NCBI GenBank assembly: GCA_963798705.1
Contig: CAWCTW010000005.1
Coordinates: forward strand, 1,922,001 to 1,986,000
Direction of reading: 5' to 3'
Source of the DNA: AC-56 sp963798705
Lineage (GTDB): Bacteria; Actinomycetota; Thermoleophilia; Solirubrobacterales; 70-9
Length of the DNA: 64,000 nt
Numbering within the stretch: position 1 is the first letter of the stretch; every line of letters begins with the position of its first letter. This document shows positions 42,410 to 51,632 of the stretch, one piece after another. Made by a program: the position numbers and the translations under genes. Below the pieces are notes generated by a model. The model saw only the letters and a list, made by a program, of their open reading frames with translations. It was not told the origin of the DNA and searched no databases.

Positions 42410-43789
42410 ATGGACTTCGGAATGACCGACGAGCAGCAAGAGTTCAGGGCGCTCTGCCGCAGATTCGCGAGCGAGGTGATCCGCCCGGTTGCCGCCGGGC
42501 ACGACACCGAGGAGTCGACCCCGTGGGAGGTCATCCGGGCATCCCGCGAGTGGGGCCTCAACGGCATCGACCACCTGCAGCGGCTCGCAGGTGACCCTGA
42601 CGGCCAGTTCAACGTGATCTACGCGGAGGAGCTCCACTGGGGGTGTGCCGGGATCGCGCTGGCGATCTCCGGCTCGACGCTCGCGGCCGCCGGCCTGGCC
42701 GCCTCGGGGACCCCCGAGCAGATCGCCCGCTGGATCCCGGAATGCCTCGGCTCGGGCGACGAGATCAAGCTCGGCGCGTACGCGGTGACCGAGCCGCAAG
42801 CCGGATCCGACGTCAAGAGCCTCCGCACCACGGCGAAGCGCGACGGCGACGAGTGGGTGCTGAACGGAACCAAGGTCTTCATCACGAACGGCGGGATTGC
42901 GGACGTCCACGTGATCGTCGCCACCGTCGACCCGGACCTCGGGCATCGCGGGCAGGCATCGTTCGTGGTGCCGAAGGGAACGCCGGGCCTCGAGCAGGGC
43001 AAGAAGGAGTCGAAGCTCGGCATCCGAGCCTCGCACACCGCCGAGGTGATCCTCGAGGACTGCCGCATCCCCCTGGACAATCTCCTGGGCGGCATCGACA
43101 AGCTCGAGCGCAAGCTCGAGCGGGCGCGCTCCGGCGAGTCGAGCGGACGTGCGTCCAACGCCCTCGCCACGTTTGAGCTGACCCGGCCGGTCGTCGGGGC
43201 TTCCGCAATCGGAATCGCCCAGGCCGCCTACGAGTGGACGCTCGGCTACCTGGACGCGGGTGCGATCTCCGATCCCTGGTTTGAGCTCCTGGACGAGAGC
43301 TCCACCGCGGGTAAGCCCCCGCTCCAGCGCCAGGGGATCCAGCAGCGTCTGGCCGACGTCGCCACCGAGATCGAGGCGGCGCGGCTCTTGATTCAGCGCG
43401 CCTCGTGGATGGGCCGCAACGGGATCCCGATGACCGGGGGGCAGGGCTCGATGTCCAAGCTGAAGGGCGGGGACGTCGCGATGTGGGCAACCAGAACCTG
43501 CATGGACCTGGTGGGCCCGATCGCACAGACGGCGGACAGCCCACTGGAGAAGTGGTTCCGCGACGCCAAGATCTACCAGCTGTTCGAGGGCACTGCCGAG
43601 ATCCAGCGCCTCGTCATCTCCAGGATGCAGGCGGCCGAGTACCGCGAGCGGTTCAAGGAGGGCGTCGAGGTCGCCGCGGATGCGATGGAGGGCGCCCGGA
43701 ACGGCCACGGGGACGAACGGCTCGTGGCCGACTCAGGCTCCGGCAACGGGGCCGGCCTCAGCCGCCAGGGCGCCGCGACCGCCGACTGA
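42410..43789 (+). CDS. acyl-CoA dehydrogenase
   Basis: 459 residues. The N-terminal helical domain (MDFGMTDEQQEFRALCRRFA) leads to the beta-domain signatures AYAVTEPQAGSDVKSLRTTA and GTKVFITNGGIADVHVIVA, and then the C-terminal helices. The catalytic Glu is in YQLFEGTAEIQRLVISR. FAD would be bound between subunits. The protein is longer than most (380-400) because of an extra C-terminal tail of about 45 residues rich in Gly, Asn and Asp. It oxidises an acyl-CoA to the enoyl-CoA, passing electrons to ETF. The TetR-type operator upstream links it with the thiolase. Confidence 0.92.
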   Translation: MDFGMTDEQQEFRALCRRFASEVIRPVAAGHDTEESTPWEVIRASREWGLNGIDHLQRLAGDPDGQFNVIYAEELHWGCAGIALAISGSTLAAAGLAASGTPEQIARWIPECLGSGDEIKLGAYAVTEPQAGSDVKSLRTTAKRDGDEWVLNGTKVFITNGGIADVHVIVATVDPDLGHRGQASFVVPKGTPGLEQGKKESKLGIRASHTAEVILEDCRIPLDNLLGGIDKLERKLERARSGESSGRASNALATFELTRPVVGASAIGIAQAAYEWTLGYLDAGAISDPWFELLDESSTAGKPPLQRQGIQQRLADVATEIEAARLLIQRASWMGRNGIPMTGGQGSMSKLKGGDVAMWATRTCMDLVGPIAQTADSPLEKWFRDAKIYQLFEGTAEIQRLVISRMQAAEYRERFKEGVEVAADAMEGARNGHGDERLVADSGSGNGAGLSRQGAATAD

Positions 43790-43908
43790 CCATTCGGGGG
43801 TCAAGCCGACGCGGGCCAGCGCCGATACAGGACGTGTCGGCGAGCGGGTGGTGATCCCGAAGCCGGCTCGACACAGCTAGTCGACCTGCGTCCGTCACGG
43901 AGGAGTGG

Positions 43909-44544
43909 ATGGATCGGATCAGCCCATACGTGCTCGGGGGCGCCGTCTCCGGCGCGTTGATCGCGGTCACGGTCGCGGTCTGTGTCTCGATCTCGGCGCT
44001 CGTGGGCGGGACGCCGTTCCCGAAGGGCTCGGCCCTCGCGCCATCCGGCTCCGGCAGGGTGACCCTCACCGGCGGCGGGGATGCGGGGGACAGCGGTTCG
44101 GCGGCCGTCGCCGCCGCTGCGCCCGCCGGGCTCAACCGGGGCCGCGCCGGGGCGTTCGCGATCCTTGCTGCCCGCAGCGCAACCCCTTCGGGCGTGGACT
44201 CACACCCCGGCGGCCATCCGTCCAATGGCCATCCGGGCCGTGGGGAGCCCACATCCGGCGGCAGCATCCCCCACCGCTCCACCGGCCACGCCGGCGGCGG
44301 GACCGTTTCACCTCCTGCCGCCCCGGCTCCGGCTCCATCCCCACCCCCTCCGGCGACCGTGCCGCCCGACCCGGATTCCTCGGGCCCTCCGGGCCTCGCC
44401 AACAAGCCCGGCGGGCTGCCGCCCGGGCAGGCGAGCAAGTCCACGACCGCGCCGCCGGGGCAGGTCGCCAAGTCGACCGGGACGGCGCCCGGCCTGGCGA
44501 AGAAGTCCGGGGGCCTGCCGCCGGGTCGGGCCAAGAAGCACTGA
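43909..44544 (+). CDS. membrane-anchored Pro/Gly/Lys-rich surface protein
   Basis: 211 residues; ATG 43909 follows GGAGGAG. One hydrophobic helix at residues ~7-32 (YVLGGAVSGALIAVTVAVCV) is followed by low-complexity sequence. It is first Gly/Ala-rich, then Pro-rich (APAPAPSPPPPATVPPDPD), and ends in Lys-containing repeats (GLPPGQASKS, APPGQVAKST, GLAKKSGGLPPGRAKK). The tail resembles the wall-facing segments of actinomycete surface proteins. No enzymatic domain is visible and no family is recognised. Confidence 0.65.
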   Translation: MDRISPYVLGGAVSGALIAVTVAVCVSISALVGGTPFPKGSALAPSGSGRVTLTGGGDAGDSGSAAVAAAAPAGLNRGRAGAFAILAARSATPSGVDSHPGGHPSNGHPGRGEPTSGGSIPHRSTGHAGGGTVSPPAAPAPAPSPPPPATVPPDPDSSGPPGLANKPGGLPPGQASKSTTAPPGQVAKSTGTAPGLAKKSGGLPPGRAKKH

Positions 44545-44591
44545 GCACCGGCCGCCGGCCGGGCCTGCTCGCCGTCGAGCATTAAGCACCT

Positions 44592-44656
44592 CATGCGGAT
44601 CCGGTTCCGTCAGCCACCCCGCCTCGGCCTCCCGAGCCGGAACCGCCCCCCGCATG
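44592..44656. terminator. possible terminator-like two-part stem
   Basis: CATGCGG (44592-44598) pairs with CCGCATG (44650-44656), and CGGTTCCG (44602-44609) pairs with CGGAACCG (44638-44645). The structure lies in the 270-bp gap before the cation transporter. There is no T-run. No gene is seen in the rest of this gap. Confidence 0.4.
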
Positions 44657-44816
44657 CCGAGCGGCCTCAAATCAACCTGTGAGGTACAAGATCCGCCGTT
44701 CGCTGCGCCCGGCGGGCGCCCACGGCCGCTCCCGGCGGTGGGCGAGCCCGTCGCGCTCGGTTCACGCACTCCCCACGGGCATTCCCCCTGTCGGGATAGG
44801 TTCTAAGCTCGCCCCG

Positions 44817-45767
44817 ATGGCGCACGCGCATGCCCAGGAGACGGGGGCGGGGCAGGGCGCGCCCGGGAGCCCGGAGGCGCTGGCGGCTCGCCGGTCGGCC
44901 AACCAGCGCCGGATGCTCGTGGCGGCCGGGATCAACGGGGTCATGGTCGCCCTGGAGGTGGGCGGGGGGATCGTCACCGGATCGATCGCGCTGCTCGCCG
45001 ACGCCGGCCACGTCCTCTCGGACCTGATGGCGATCGGGCTCGCGGTGCTGGCGGCGCGGCTCGCATCGCGCGCCGCCGGGCCGCGGCGAACCTTCGGCTA
45101 CCAGCGCAGCGAGGTCATGGCGACGCTGGTCAACGGCCTCACCCTGGCCGGCGTCGCGGTCGTGATCGTCGTCGGCGCGATCGAGCGGCTGAGCGACCCG
45201 CCCAGCGTGGAGGGCGTGGGCGTGGTGGTGCTGGGCGTCGTGTCGCTGGTGGGGAACGCCGCCGCGACGTGGGTGCTCGCCCGGGGGGAGCGCGACGACC
45301 TGAACCTTGAGGCGGTGCTGCGACACTCCGCGGCCGACGCCCTGGGCTCCATCGGGGTGGTCGTCTCCGGCGTCGTCATCCTCGCGACCGACTGGCGGCC
45401 GATCGACCCCGCGATCGCGATCGCGATCGCGGTCCTCATCGCCGCCTCCTCGGTCAGGATCATCCGCCAGCCGTTCGAGGTGCTGATGGAGGCGACGCCC
45501 GAGGGGATCGACGCCGATGAGGTGGCGCGGGCGATGGGCGCCGTGACCGGCGTCCGCAGCGTGCACGAGCTCCACGTCTGGTCGGTGACGCCGGGGTTCG
45601 ACGCCCTGGCCGCGCACGTCGTCGTCGCTGCCGGCGAGGACCGCGATCGCGTCAGGCGCGAGCTCGAGTTCGTGCTTCGCGAGCGTTACTCGATCGAGCA
45701 CACCACCCTTCAGATCGAGGACCCGGGAGATGACGACGCGCTGCTCCAGGTGGAGACGCCGGACTGA
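44817..45767 (+). CDS. cation diffusion facilitator (CDF) metal exporter
   Basis: 316 residues from ATG 44817. After a His-containing N-terminus (AHAHAQE) and a first helix region, six membrane helices are seen. The metal-site motifs are ALLADAGHVLSDLMAIG in helix II and VLRHSAADALGSIGVVVS in helix V, both of the HxxxD type. The cytoplasmic C-terminal domain is TGVRSVHELHVWSVTPGFDAL with late EHTTLQIE. Such proteins export zinc, cadmium or cobalt in exchange for protons (CzcD type). The HxxxD pairs favour zinc. No regulator is adjacent. Confidence 0.93.
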   Translation: MAHAHAQETGAGQGAPGSPEALAARRSANQRRMLVAAGINGVMVALEVGGGIVTGSIALLADAGHVLSDLMAIGLAVLAARLASRAAGPRRTFGYQRSEVMATLVNGLTLAGVAVVIVVGAIERLSDPPSVEGVGVVVLGVVSLVGNAAATWVLARGERDDLNLEAVLRHSAADALGSIGVVVSGVVILATDWRPIDPAIAIAIAVLIAASSVRIIRQPFEVLMEATPEGIDADEVARAMGAVTGVRSVHELHVWSVTPGFDALAAHVVVAAGEDRDRVRRELEFVLRERYSIEHTTLQIEDPGDDDALLQVETPD

Positions 45768-45886
45768 GGTGCCCTGCCCGAGCCAGTCCCACCGGCTCGG
45801 CTCGGGCTTCGTCGGGCTCGGCTCCGGAAATCCTCCCGCAGCCTGAAATATGCGTTGCAGCAGGGATAACTGGTGTTAAGAACTGC

Positions 45887-45914
45887 TTGCAAACGTACCG
45901 GCGACTGCTAGGGT
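45887..45914 (+). promoter_or_regulatory. promoter for the riboswitch-M23 gene
   Basis: TTGCAA (45887-45892) and TAGGGT (45909-45914) are 16 bp apart, and the predicted start falls near 45922, at the edge of the riboswitch. The spacing suits a primary-sigma promoter. Confidence 0.5.
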
Positions 45915-45924
45915 CCCGCGCACA

Positions 45925-46064
45925 TTTTGCCGAATCCGTCCCGCTCTCAGCTGGATGGAACGGGGGAACCAATCCCCAGGGGCGAATGGTCGACGAGCCT
46001 CGAGGCTCAGCTGGCCAAGCGCGTCTCCTCCGCGCTAGCCCGTCAGCTAACCCCGTAGGCACCA
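45925..46064 (+). ncRNA. c-di-AMP riboswitch (ydaO-yuaA type)
   Basis: The conserved elements appear in order: TGCCGAATCCG, CTCAGCTGGATGGAACGGGGGAACCA, then GGGGCGAATGG, CAGCTGGCCAAGC, and the closing GTCAGCTAACCCCGTAGGCA. The first and last segments pair (GCC with GGC). The riboswitch ends 9 bp before the start codon of an M23 peptidase, the usual target of this class in actinomycetes. Binding of c-di-AMP is known to lower expression of such cell-wall hydrolases. The rest of the 306-bp upstream region has only the promoter. Confidence 0.88.
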
Positions 46065-46073
46065 GAGCGAGAC

Positions 46074-47342
46074 ATGAGACGACCGAACACCCGACCGGGA
46101 CCCAATCGCCGATTCGCGCTGCTCGCCTTCGCCGCCATGCTGACGGTGGCGGTCGGCTTGGCCGAGGCGGGGGGCGCTCCCGGCCAGGACCTCGGGGCGA
46201 TCCAGGACAAGATCGACTCCTCGCGGGCCCAGCTGGGCGAAAAGCAGTCGCAGCTTCAGCACGCCAAGGACCGGGCCGGGGTGCTCTCCAGCACGATCCA
46301 GAAGTACGGCGATCAGCTCGACCAGCTCCGCGGTGAGGTCGCGACGCTCCAGAACCGCCTGGCGATCGTCCAGACCCAGCTGCGCAAGAAGGAGGCGGAG
46401 CTGAAGGAGGCGAAGGCCAGGCTCAGGGCCCTGCGTGCGCATCTGAAGCGTTCGCTGCGGGTCCTGCGCCAGCGGCTGGTCGCCATCTACGAGTCCGACA
46501 GCCCCGACGCGATGACGGTGATCCTCAACTCACGTGGCTTCGACGACATGGTCAGCCGCTACGACTACCTGCAGCGGATCTCCGAGCAGGACAACTCGAT
46601 CGCCATCCGCGTGAAGCGCCTGCGAAACGAGGAGAAGGACACGGTCGAGCAGGTGCGGGCGGCGCGCGACGCGATCGCCGCCAAGCAGGCCGAGCTCGAG
46701 CGCACTCAGGCCGAGCTCGAGGCGAAGCAGGCCGATCTCGCGCAGGCCCGCCAGAAGGACCGGCAGGTCCTGGGTCAGGTCCAGCAGACGAAGGACCAGC
46801 TCGAGGGCGACATCGGCGACATCTCGGCCCAGATTCAGTCCCAGCTCCAGGCTCAGCAGCAGGCCGAGGCAGCCGCAGCCGCCGCTGCCGCCGCTGCTGC
46901 CGCTCAGGAATCATCCCCCTCGACCGGGGCGACCGCGGCCCCCACGGGCCCCGTGCAGGGGGAGAGCTCGTCGGGGATGATCTGGCCGGTCAACGGCACG
47001 GTCACGTCGCCGTTCTGCGAGCAACGGGCGTGGGAGAGCTGCCATCCGGGGATCGACATCGCGGTCCCCAGCGGTACGCCGATCCACGCGGCGGCCGCCG
47101 GAAAGGTCGCGATCGCCGGGCCCGAGTCCGGGTACGGCAACTACACGTGCATCGACCACGGGGGCGGAGTCTCGACCTGCTACGCGCACCAGGAGTCGAT
47201 CTCGGTGTCCGTCGGCCAGCAGGTGAGCCAGGGCCAGGTGATCGGCATCAGCGACTGCACCGGGTTGTGCTTCGGTCCGCACCTCCATTTCGAGGTGCGC
47301 GTGAACGGTGGCGTGGTCGATCCGATGGGCTACCTGCCCTAG
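46074..47342 (+). CDS. secreted M23 (LytM) peptidase with long coiled coil
   Basis: 422 residues. A signal segment (FALLAFAAMLTVAVGLAEAG) is followed by a coiled coil from about 35 to 265 (rich in Q, E, K, L; LQHAKDRAGVLSSTIQKYGDQL and similar). An Ala/Gln linker follows and then the M23 domain from ~300. Zinc-binding motifs are HPGIDIA (HxxxD) and PHLHFEV (HxH), so it should be an active metalloendopeptidase and not a degenerate EnvC type. The coiled coil would hold a regulatory or membrane partner such as FtsEX. It cuts peptidoglycan cross-bridges during growth or division. The riboswitch upstream ties it to c-di-AMP. Confidence 0.94.
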   Translation: MRRPNTRPGPNRRFALLAFAAMLTVAVGLAEAGGAPGQDLGAIQDKIDSSRAQLGEKQSQLQHAKDRAGVLSSTIQKYGDQLDQLRGEVATLQNRLAIVQTQLRKKEAELKEAKARLRALRAHLKRSLRVLRQRLVAIYESDSPDAMTVILNSRGFDDMVSRYDYLQRISEQDNSIAIRVKRLRNEEKDTVEQVRAARDAIAAKQAELERTQAELEAKQADLAQARQKDRQVLGQVQQTKDQLEGDIGDISAQIQSQLQAQQQAEAAAAAAAAAAAAQESSPSTGATAAPTGPVQGESSSGMIWPVNGTVTSPFCEQRAWESCHPGIDIAVPSGTPIHAAAAGKVAIAGPESGYGNYTCIDHGGGVSTCYAHQESISVSVGQQVSQGQVIGISDCTGLCFGPHLHFEVRVNGGVVDPMGYLP

Positions 47343-47447
47343 CGCCGGGCCCGCCGCGCCGGGTGCCGCTAAAGCGCTGGCGGCACGTGCCGATTCGATA
47401 GGTGAACCGCCCACAGGCCGGGCGTCGCGTGCCATCCTAGGGGCTTG

Positions 47448-48182
47448 ATGACGACGTTGAGCGAAACCGAGACGCAGGCACCGCGGGCGACGCACCTGCG
47501 TGCCTACCTGGCCGGCACTGGCGCCACGGGCGCGCTGGTGGCGGGCGCGGTGATCGTCTTCCTCTCGCTTGCGACGTTCGTCGCCTTCAAGGGCATCCCG
47601 TTCGGTGGCAGCGGCGGAAGCGCGGGCAACAGCTATCTGGACATCGGGGCAGGCGGCACGCCGGCGTCCGCGTCCGCGGCCCTCGGTGCTGCGCCGGGCG
47701 CCGTGGCCTCCGCACCCGTCGCGGGTGCGCCGATCGGCGCCGGCGGCGCCGGCGGCGCCGGCGCGGGCTCCGGCGGCTCCGGCGGCCCGGACGGTGGCAC
47801 CGTGCCCGGCTCCGGCGGGTCCGGAGGAAGCATCGGCGGCGGCAGCGGCGACACGGGCGCAGGCGGCGGCACGCTTCCGGGTGGCGGGACGACGCCGGGC
47901 GGCGGGACCGGTGGGGGCGGCGGCACGACCGACCCCTCGCCTTCCCCCGGTGTGGTCGGCAATGCGATCGGCCAGGTCGACGACACCGCCGGTACGAACG
48001 TCTCGGGCGGTCCGGTCGGGGGCGTCGCCGGCACGGTCGACGACACGGTCACGGGTACGACCAACCACGTCGGCGACAGAGTCGGCAAGCCCGGGCTTGG
48101 CGACACCGTCAACGACACCGTCAACGACACCGTGAACGACACGGTGAATGACGTGGTCGGCGGCCTGCCGGGCCACAAGTAG
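47448..48182 (+). CDS. membrane-anchored Gly-rich protein with NDTV repeats
   Basis: 244 residues from ATG 47448. One hydrophobic helix (ALVAGAVIVFLSLATFVAF) follows a short basic N-terminus. The outer part is strongly Gly/Ser-rich (residues ~60-165) and then Pro-containing. It ends in a short-period tandem repeat: four near-copies of VNDT (48109-48157) before a final GGLPGHK. The layout is like that of the 211-residue protein at 43.9 kb. No catalytic domain is seen, and function is unknown. Confidence 0.62.
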   Translation: MTTLSETETQAPRATHLRAYLAGTGATGALVAGAVIVFLSLATFVAFKGIPFGGSGGSAGNSYLDIGAGGTPASASAALGAAPGAVASAPVAGAPIGAGGAGGAGAGSGGSGGPDGGTVPGSGGSGGSIGGGSGDTGAGGGTLPGGGTTPGGGTGGGGGTTDPSPSPGVVGNAIGQVDDTAGTNVSGGPVGGVAGTVDDTVTGTTNHVGDRVGKPGLGDTVNDTVNDTVNDTVNDVVGGLPGHK

Positions 48183-48211
48183 AGCCCGCGGACTCCTCCG
48201 GACGCGGTCGG

Positions 48212-48928
48212 CTAGGGCAGGTTTCGCCCCAGCCAGCGCAGGGCGATGCCGTGGAGCTCGGCGTCGTGCTGGGCCGAGCGGTGATGGCCTCCCGGGAGCA
48301 GGATGAGCTTGCGCGGCTCGCCGGCGCGGGCATGAAGCTCCTCCGACCAGTCCGCGGGGATCTGGTCGTCGCCGCGGGCGTGGATCAACAGCAGGGGCTT
48401 CGGCCCCATGAGCTCCACCGCCTGCCGCAGGTCGTGCTCGGCCAACCAGGCCGCGAGCGCGCGCGCCCCGGCCGGGTCGATCCGCATCTCGAGATCGTCC
48501 CGTTGCAGCCCGCGCGCGAGATGTTGGGCCCCCGCGGGGCAGATCGCGATCACCCCGGCGATTCCACCCGCGGTGGCGGCGGCCTGAATCGCCATGAATC
48601 CGCCCATGCTCGAGCCCCGGACGCAGACGCGCGAGCCGTCCACGCCGTCGATGCGCGCGACGAAGCTGGCCATCCGACTGACGTCGGCGAGGGCGTTCGG
48701 GCTCATCGAGTCCGCCGCGGTGCCGTGACCACGCTGGTCGTAGGCGAGCGCCGCCCAACCGCTCGCGGCGCAGGCCCGGCCGAAGTCGCCGTGGTTCTCC
48801 TTGCGGGAGCCCGCGCCGTGGAGGATCACCATTCCCGGCCAGGGGGGAGATGACTCGGGCACCCAGAGCATGTAGGGGCGACCTTCGTGGGCTCCCAGCT
48901 CGGTCGGGGCGGATACGTCCCTGCTCAT
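48212..48928 (-). CDS. alpha/beta hydrolase
   Basis: 238 residues from ATG 48928; the frame extends upstream but without conserved sequence. The oxyanion segment is PGMVILHGAGSRKENHGDF, and the nucleophile elbow GSSMGGFMAIQAAA has Ser in GxSxG. The acid is in IHARGDDQIPADW and the catalytic His in LLPGGHHRSAQHDAEL. The fold is the small dienelactone hydrolase-like form with no extra lid. Substrate is unknown. Divergent from lysA, so it may share its promoter region. Confidence 0.88.
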   Translation of the reverse strand: MSRDVSAPTELGAHEGRPYMLWVPESSPPWPGMVILHGAGSRKENHGDFGRACAASGWAALAYDQRGHGTAADSMSPNALADVSRMASFVARIDGVDGSRVCVRGSSMGGFMAIQAAATAGGIAGVIAICPAGAQHLARGLQRDDLEMRIDPAGARALAAWLAEHDLRQAVELMGPKPLLLIHARGDDQIPADWSEELHARAGEPRKLILLPGGHHRSAQHDAELHGIALRWLGRNLP

Positions 48929-48992
48929 CGCCTTGCGGAAGCTACCCGCCAGGCGCGGGCATCGCGCCTGCCCCGTCAGAATGGGCGGTCGC

Positions 48993-50291
48993 ATGAGCAC
49001 GATGAGCGAGCGAATGGCGGTCGAGGCCTCTCCCGTGTATCCCGCGGGCAGCCGGGTGAACGGCGCGGGGCATCTGGAGATCGGGGGCTGCGACCTGGTC
49101 GACGTCGCGGCGGAGTTCGGCACCCCGATCTATGTCTACGACGAGCACGACATGAGGGGCCGGGCGCGCGCCTACCTCGACGCCTTTCGGGCCCGGGTGG
49201 ACGACTTCGAGGTGCTCTACGCCAGCAAGGCCGCCCCTATCAGCGCGATCTACCGGATGTTCGCGGGCGAGGACCTCTCCGTGGACGTCGCGTCGGGAGG
49301 CGAGCTGCACATGGCCCTCGAGGGCGGCTTCGATCCGGTCCGTGTGTACCTGCACGGCAACAACAAGACCGACGCCGAGCTTCGATACGCAACCCGGTCA
49401 GGAGTGGGACACGTGATCGTGGACTCCTTCGGCGAGATCGCGCGCCTCGATGGGATGCTCGACCGCCCGCAGGACGTCCTCATCCGCGTCACGCCTGGCG
49501 TCCTGCCGACCACCCACTCCTACGTACAGACCGGCGGCCTCGACTCCAAGTTCGGCTTCGGGCTGGAGGACGGGCTCGCCGAGCGGGCGATCGCCGAGGT
49601 GCGGGCCTCTCGGCACCTGCGGCTTGTCGGCCTGCACGCCCACATCGGGTCGCAGATCTTCGAGCTCGAGCCCTACGTGTCGGCGATCGAGGCGCTCGCC
49701 GGCCTGACGCGTCCGGACTGGGAGTGCCGGATCCTCAACGTCGGCGGTGGCCTCGGGATCGCCTATACCTCGGCTGACGAGCCTCCGTCGATCGGCGACT
49801 ACGTCGACGTCAAGGTGCGCGGCGTCGAGCGGGTCTTCGATCCGATGCCTCGGGTCCTGATCGAGCCGGGCCGCTCGCTGGTGGGGAACGCCGGAGTCAC
49901 GGCGTACGAGGTCGGCACCGTCAAGGAGATTCCCGGGGTTCGGACCTACCTGTCGGTGAACGGCGGGATGTCGGACAACATGCGACCGATGCTCTACGGA
50001 TCGCGATACGAGGCGATCGTGGCGAACCGCGCCGGCGAGGCTCCCGACACCCTGGCCACGGTCGCCGGGATGCACTGCGAATCCGGCGACATCCTGGTCA
50101 GGGACGCCAGCCTGGCGTCACCCGCCGTGGGGGACGTCCTGGTCACGCCCGCCACCGGTGCCTACGGCTACTCGATGGCCTCGAACTACAACGGCGTGCC
50201 CAGGCCGGCGGTCGCGTTCTGCCGCGACGGCGACGCCAGGCTGGTCGTGCGCCGCGAGACCTGGGACGACCTGCTCGCGAGGGACGTTTAA
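48993..50291 (+). CDS. lysA: diaminopimelate decarboxylase
   Basis: 432 residues from ATG 48993. PLP-Lys is in VLYASKAAPISAIYR (~75), with the motifs SVDVASGGELHMALEGGF, VHLHGNNKTDAE-type (VYLHGNNKTDAEL), LRLVGLHAHIGSQIFE, ILNVGGGLGIAY, LIEPGRSLVGNAG and GMHCESGDILV. It converts meso-diaminopimelate to lysine, the last step of lysine synthesis, in the cytoplasm. hom and thrC follow, so the genes of the aspartate family are together. This is a common order in actinomycetes. Confidence 0.94.
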   Translation: MSTMSERMAVEASPVYPAGSRVNGAGHLEIGGCDLVDVAAEFGTPIYVYDEHDMRGRARAYLDAFRARVDDFEVLYASKAAPISAIYRMFAGEDLSVDVASGGELHMALEGGFDPVRVYLHGNNKTDAELRYATRSGVGHVIVDSFGEIARLDGMLDRPQDVLIRVTPGVLPTTHSYVQTGGLDSKFGFGLEDGLAERAIAEVRASRHLRLVGLHAHIGSQIFELEPYVSAIEALAGLTRPDWECRILNVGGGLGIAYTSADEPPSIGDYVDVKVRGVERVFDPMPRVLIEPGRSLVGNAGVTAYEVGTVKEIPGVRTYLSVNGGMSDNMRPMLYGSRYEAIVANRAGEAPDTLATVAGMHCESGDILVRDASLASPAVGDVLVTPATGAYGYSMASNYNGVPRPAVAFCRDGDARLVVRRETWDDLLARDV

Positions 50292-50398
50292 GTGGGCGCG
50301 GTGCCGGAGCGACCACGGCATCAAGGTCCTGCGGACCGTGCTCGTCGGCGCCGCGACATGCTGGTGCGGTTGGTGGTTTTTGTGAGCCGGCCGCGGGC

Positions 50399-51622
50399 AT
50401 GAGCGACCCGGTTCGCATCGGGCTTCTGGGCCGGGGCACCGTGGGAGGCGCCTTTCACGACCTGGTGCTGGAGCGGGCGGATGCGATCGCCGCCACGGCG
50501 GGCCGGCGACCCGAGGTCGTCGGCGTGCTGAGGCGGTCCGAGGGGGACTTCGACCGCATCCTCGACGAGTCCGAGGTCGTCGTCGAGCTGATCGGGGGCA
50601 CCGATCCGGCTCGCGAGTACGTCCTGCGGGCGCTGCAGGCCGGTCGCCACGTGGTGACGGCCAACAAGCAGCTCATCGCGCAGTTCGGGGACGAGCTCTT
50701 CGCCGCCGCGCGCCAGCACGGGGTCCAGATCCGCTTCGAGGCGGCCGTGGCCGGCGTCGTGCCCGTCATCAGGGTGATCCAGGAGAGCCTGGCCGCCACC
50801 GAGATCACCAAGGTCTTCGGAATCGTCAACGGGACCACCAACTTCATCCTCACCGAGATGGCGAGCACCGGCGCCACGTACGAGGGCGCCCTGCAGCGGG
50901 CCCAGGAGCTCGGATACGCGGAGGCCGATCCCACGGATGACGTGGACGGCGCGGACGCCGCGGCGAAGATGGCCATTCTCGCCCGGCTCTCCTTCGGAGC
51001 GCCGGTTGACCTGGGGGACGTCGCCTACCAGGGGATCACCGAGATCCAGCCGGACGACATCGCCTACGCGAAGGAGCTCGGGCTGTCGCTCAAGCTGCTG
51101 GGCGTGGCCGAGCGCCGTGAGGGCGGGATCAGCGTCCGGGTGTTCCCATGCTTCCTGTACTCCCACCACCCGCTCGCCCCGGTGGAGGGCCCGTTCAACG
51201 CCGTCATGGTCGAGGCGCCGACGATCACCGAGATCACCATGTCCGGCCCGGGCGCCGGCGGCGTCGAGACGGCGTCCGCGGTGCTCGGGGACTTGGTCTC
51301 CATCGTCTCCGGCAGGGCCCCGGTGCACGTCGCGGGCGAGTCCCTGGAGATCGTCCGCGACATCAGCTCGGCGTTCTACCTTCACCTCGAGGTGGCCGAT
51401 CGCCCGGGCGTGCTGGCCAGCATCGCCGACGTCCTCGGACGCAACCAGGTCTCCGTGCGCAGCGTGGTGCAGCACGGGATGGGTGACGACGCACGCTTGG
51501 TGATGGTCATGCACGACGGTGCCGAGTCGCGCTTCTTCGCCGCCCTCGACGAGATCGCGACCCTGGAGTTTCTGCGGGCCCAGCCCCGGGCGATCCGGGT
51601 GATCGAAGAAGAGTGGGTGTGA
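50399..51622 (+). CDS. hom: homoserine dehydrogenase
   Basis: 407 residues. The NAD(P) motif is IGLLGRGTVGGAF. The catalytic domain has GRHVVTANKQLIAQ, NGTTNFILTEMASTGATYEGAL and DPTDDVDGADAAAKMAIL, the standard signature. A C-terminal ACT domain (LHLEVADRPGVLASIADVLG, ~330-400) suggests feedback control, usually by threonine. It reduces aspartate semialdehyde to homoserine. The start is 107 bp after lysA. thrC starts 10 bp after its stop. Confidence 0.95.
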   Translation: MSDPVRIGLLGRGTVGGAFHDLVLERADAIAATAGRRPEVVGVLRRSEGDFDRILDESEVVVELIGGTDPAREYVLRALQAGRHVVTANKQLIAQFGDELFAAARQHGVQIRFEAAVAGVVPVIRVIQESLAATEITKVFGIVNGTTNFILTEMASTGATYEGALQRAQELGYAEADPTDDVDGADAAAKMAILARLSFGAPVDLGDVAYQGITEIQPDDIAYAKELGLSLKLLGVAERREGGISVRVFPCFLYSHHPLAPVEGPFNAVMVEAPTITEITMSGPGAGGVETASAVLGDLVSIVSGRAPVHVAGESLEIVRDISSAFYLHLEVADRPGVLASIADVLGRNQVSVRSVVQHGMGDDARLVMVMHDGAESRFFAALDEIATLEFLRAQPRAIRVIEEEWV

Positions 51623-51632
51623 TCCCCGTCCC

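Noticed and set aside
48109..48157. Short DNA repeat in the Gly-rich gene as an origin or iteron
   Set aside because: It is in frame and encodes VNDT units; no AT-rich region or initiator gene is near.
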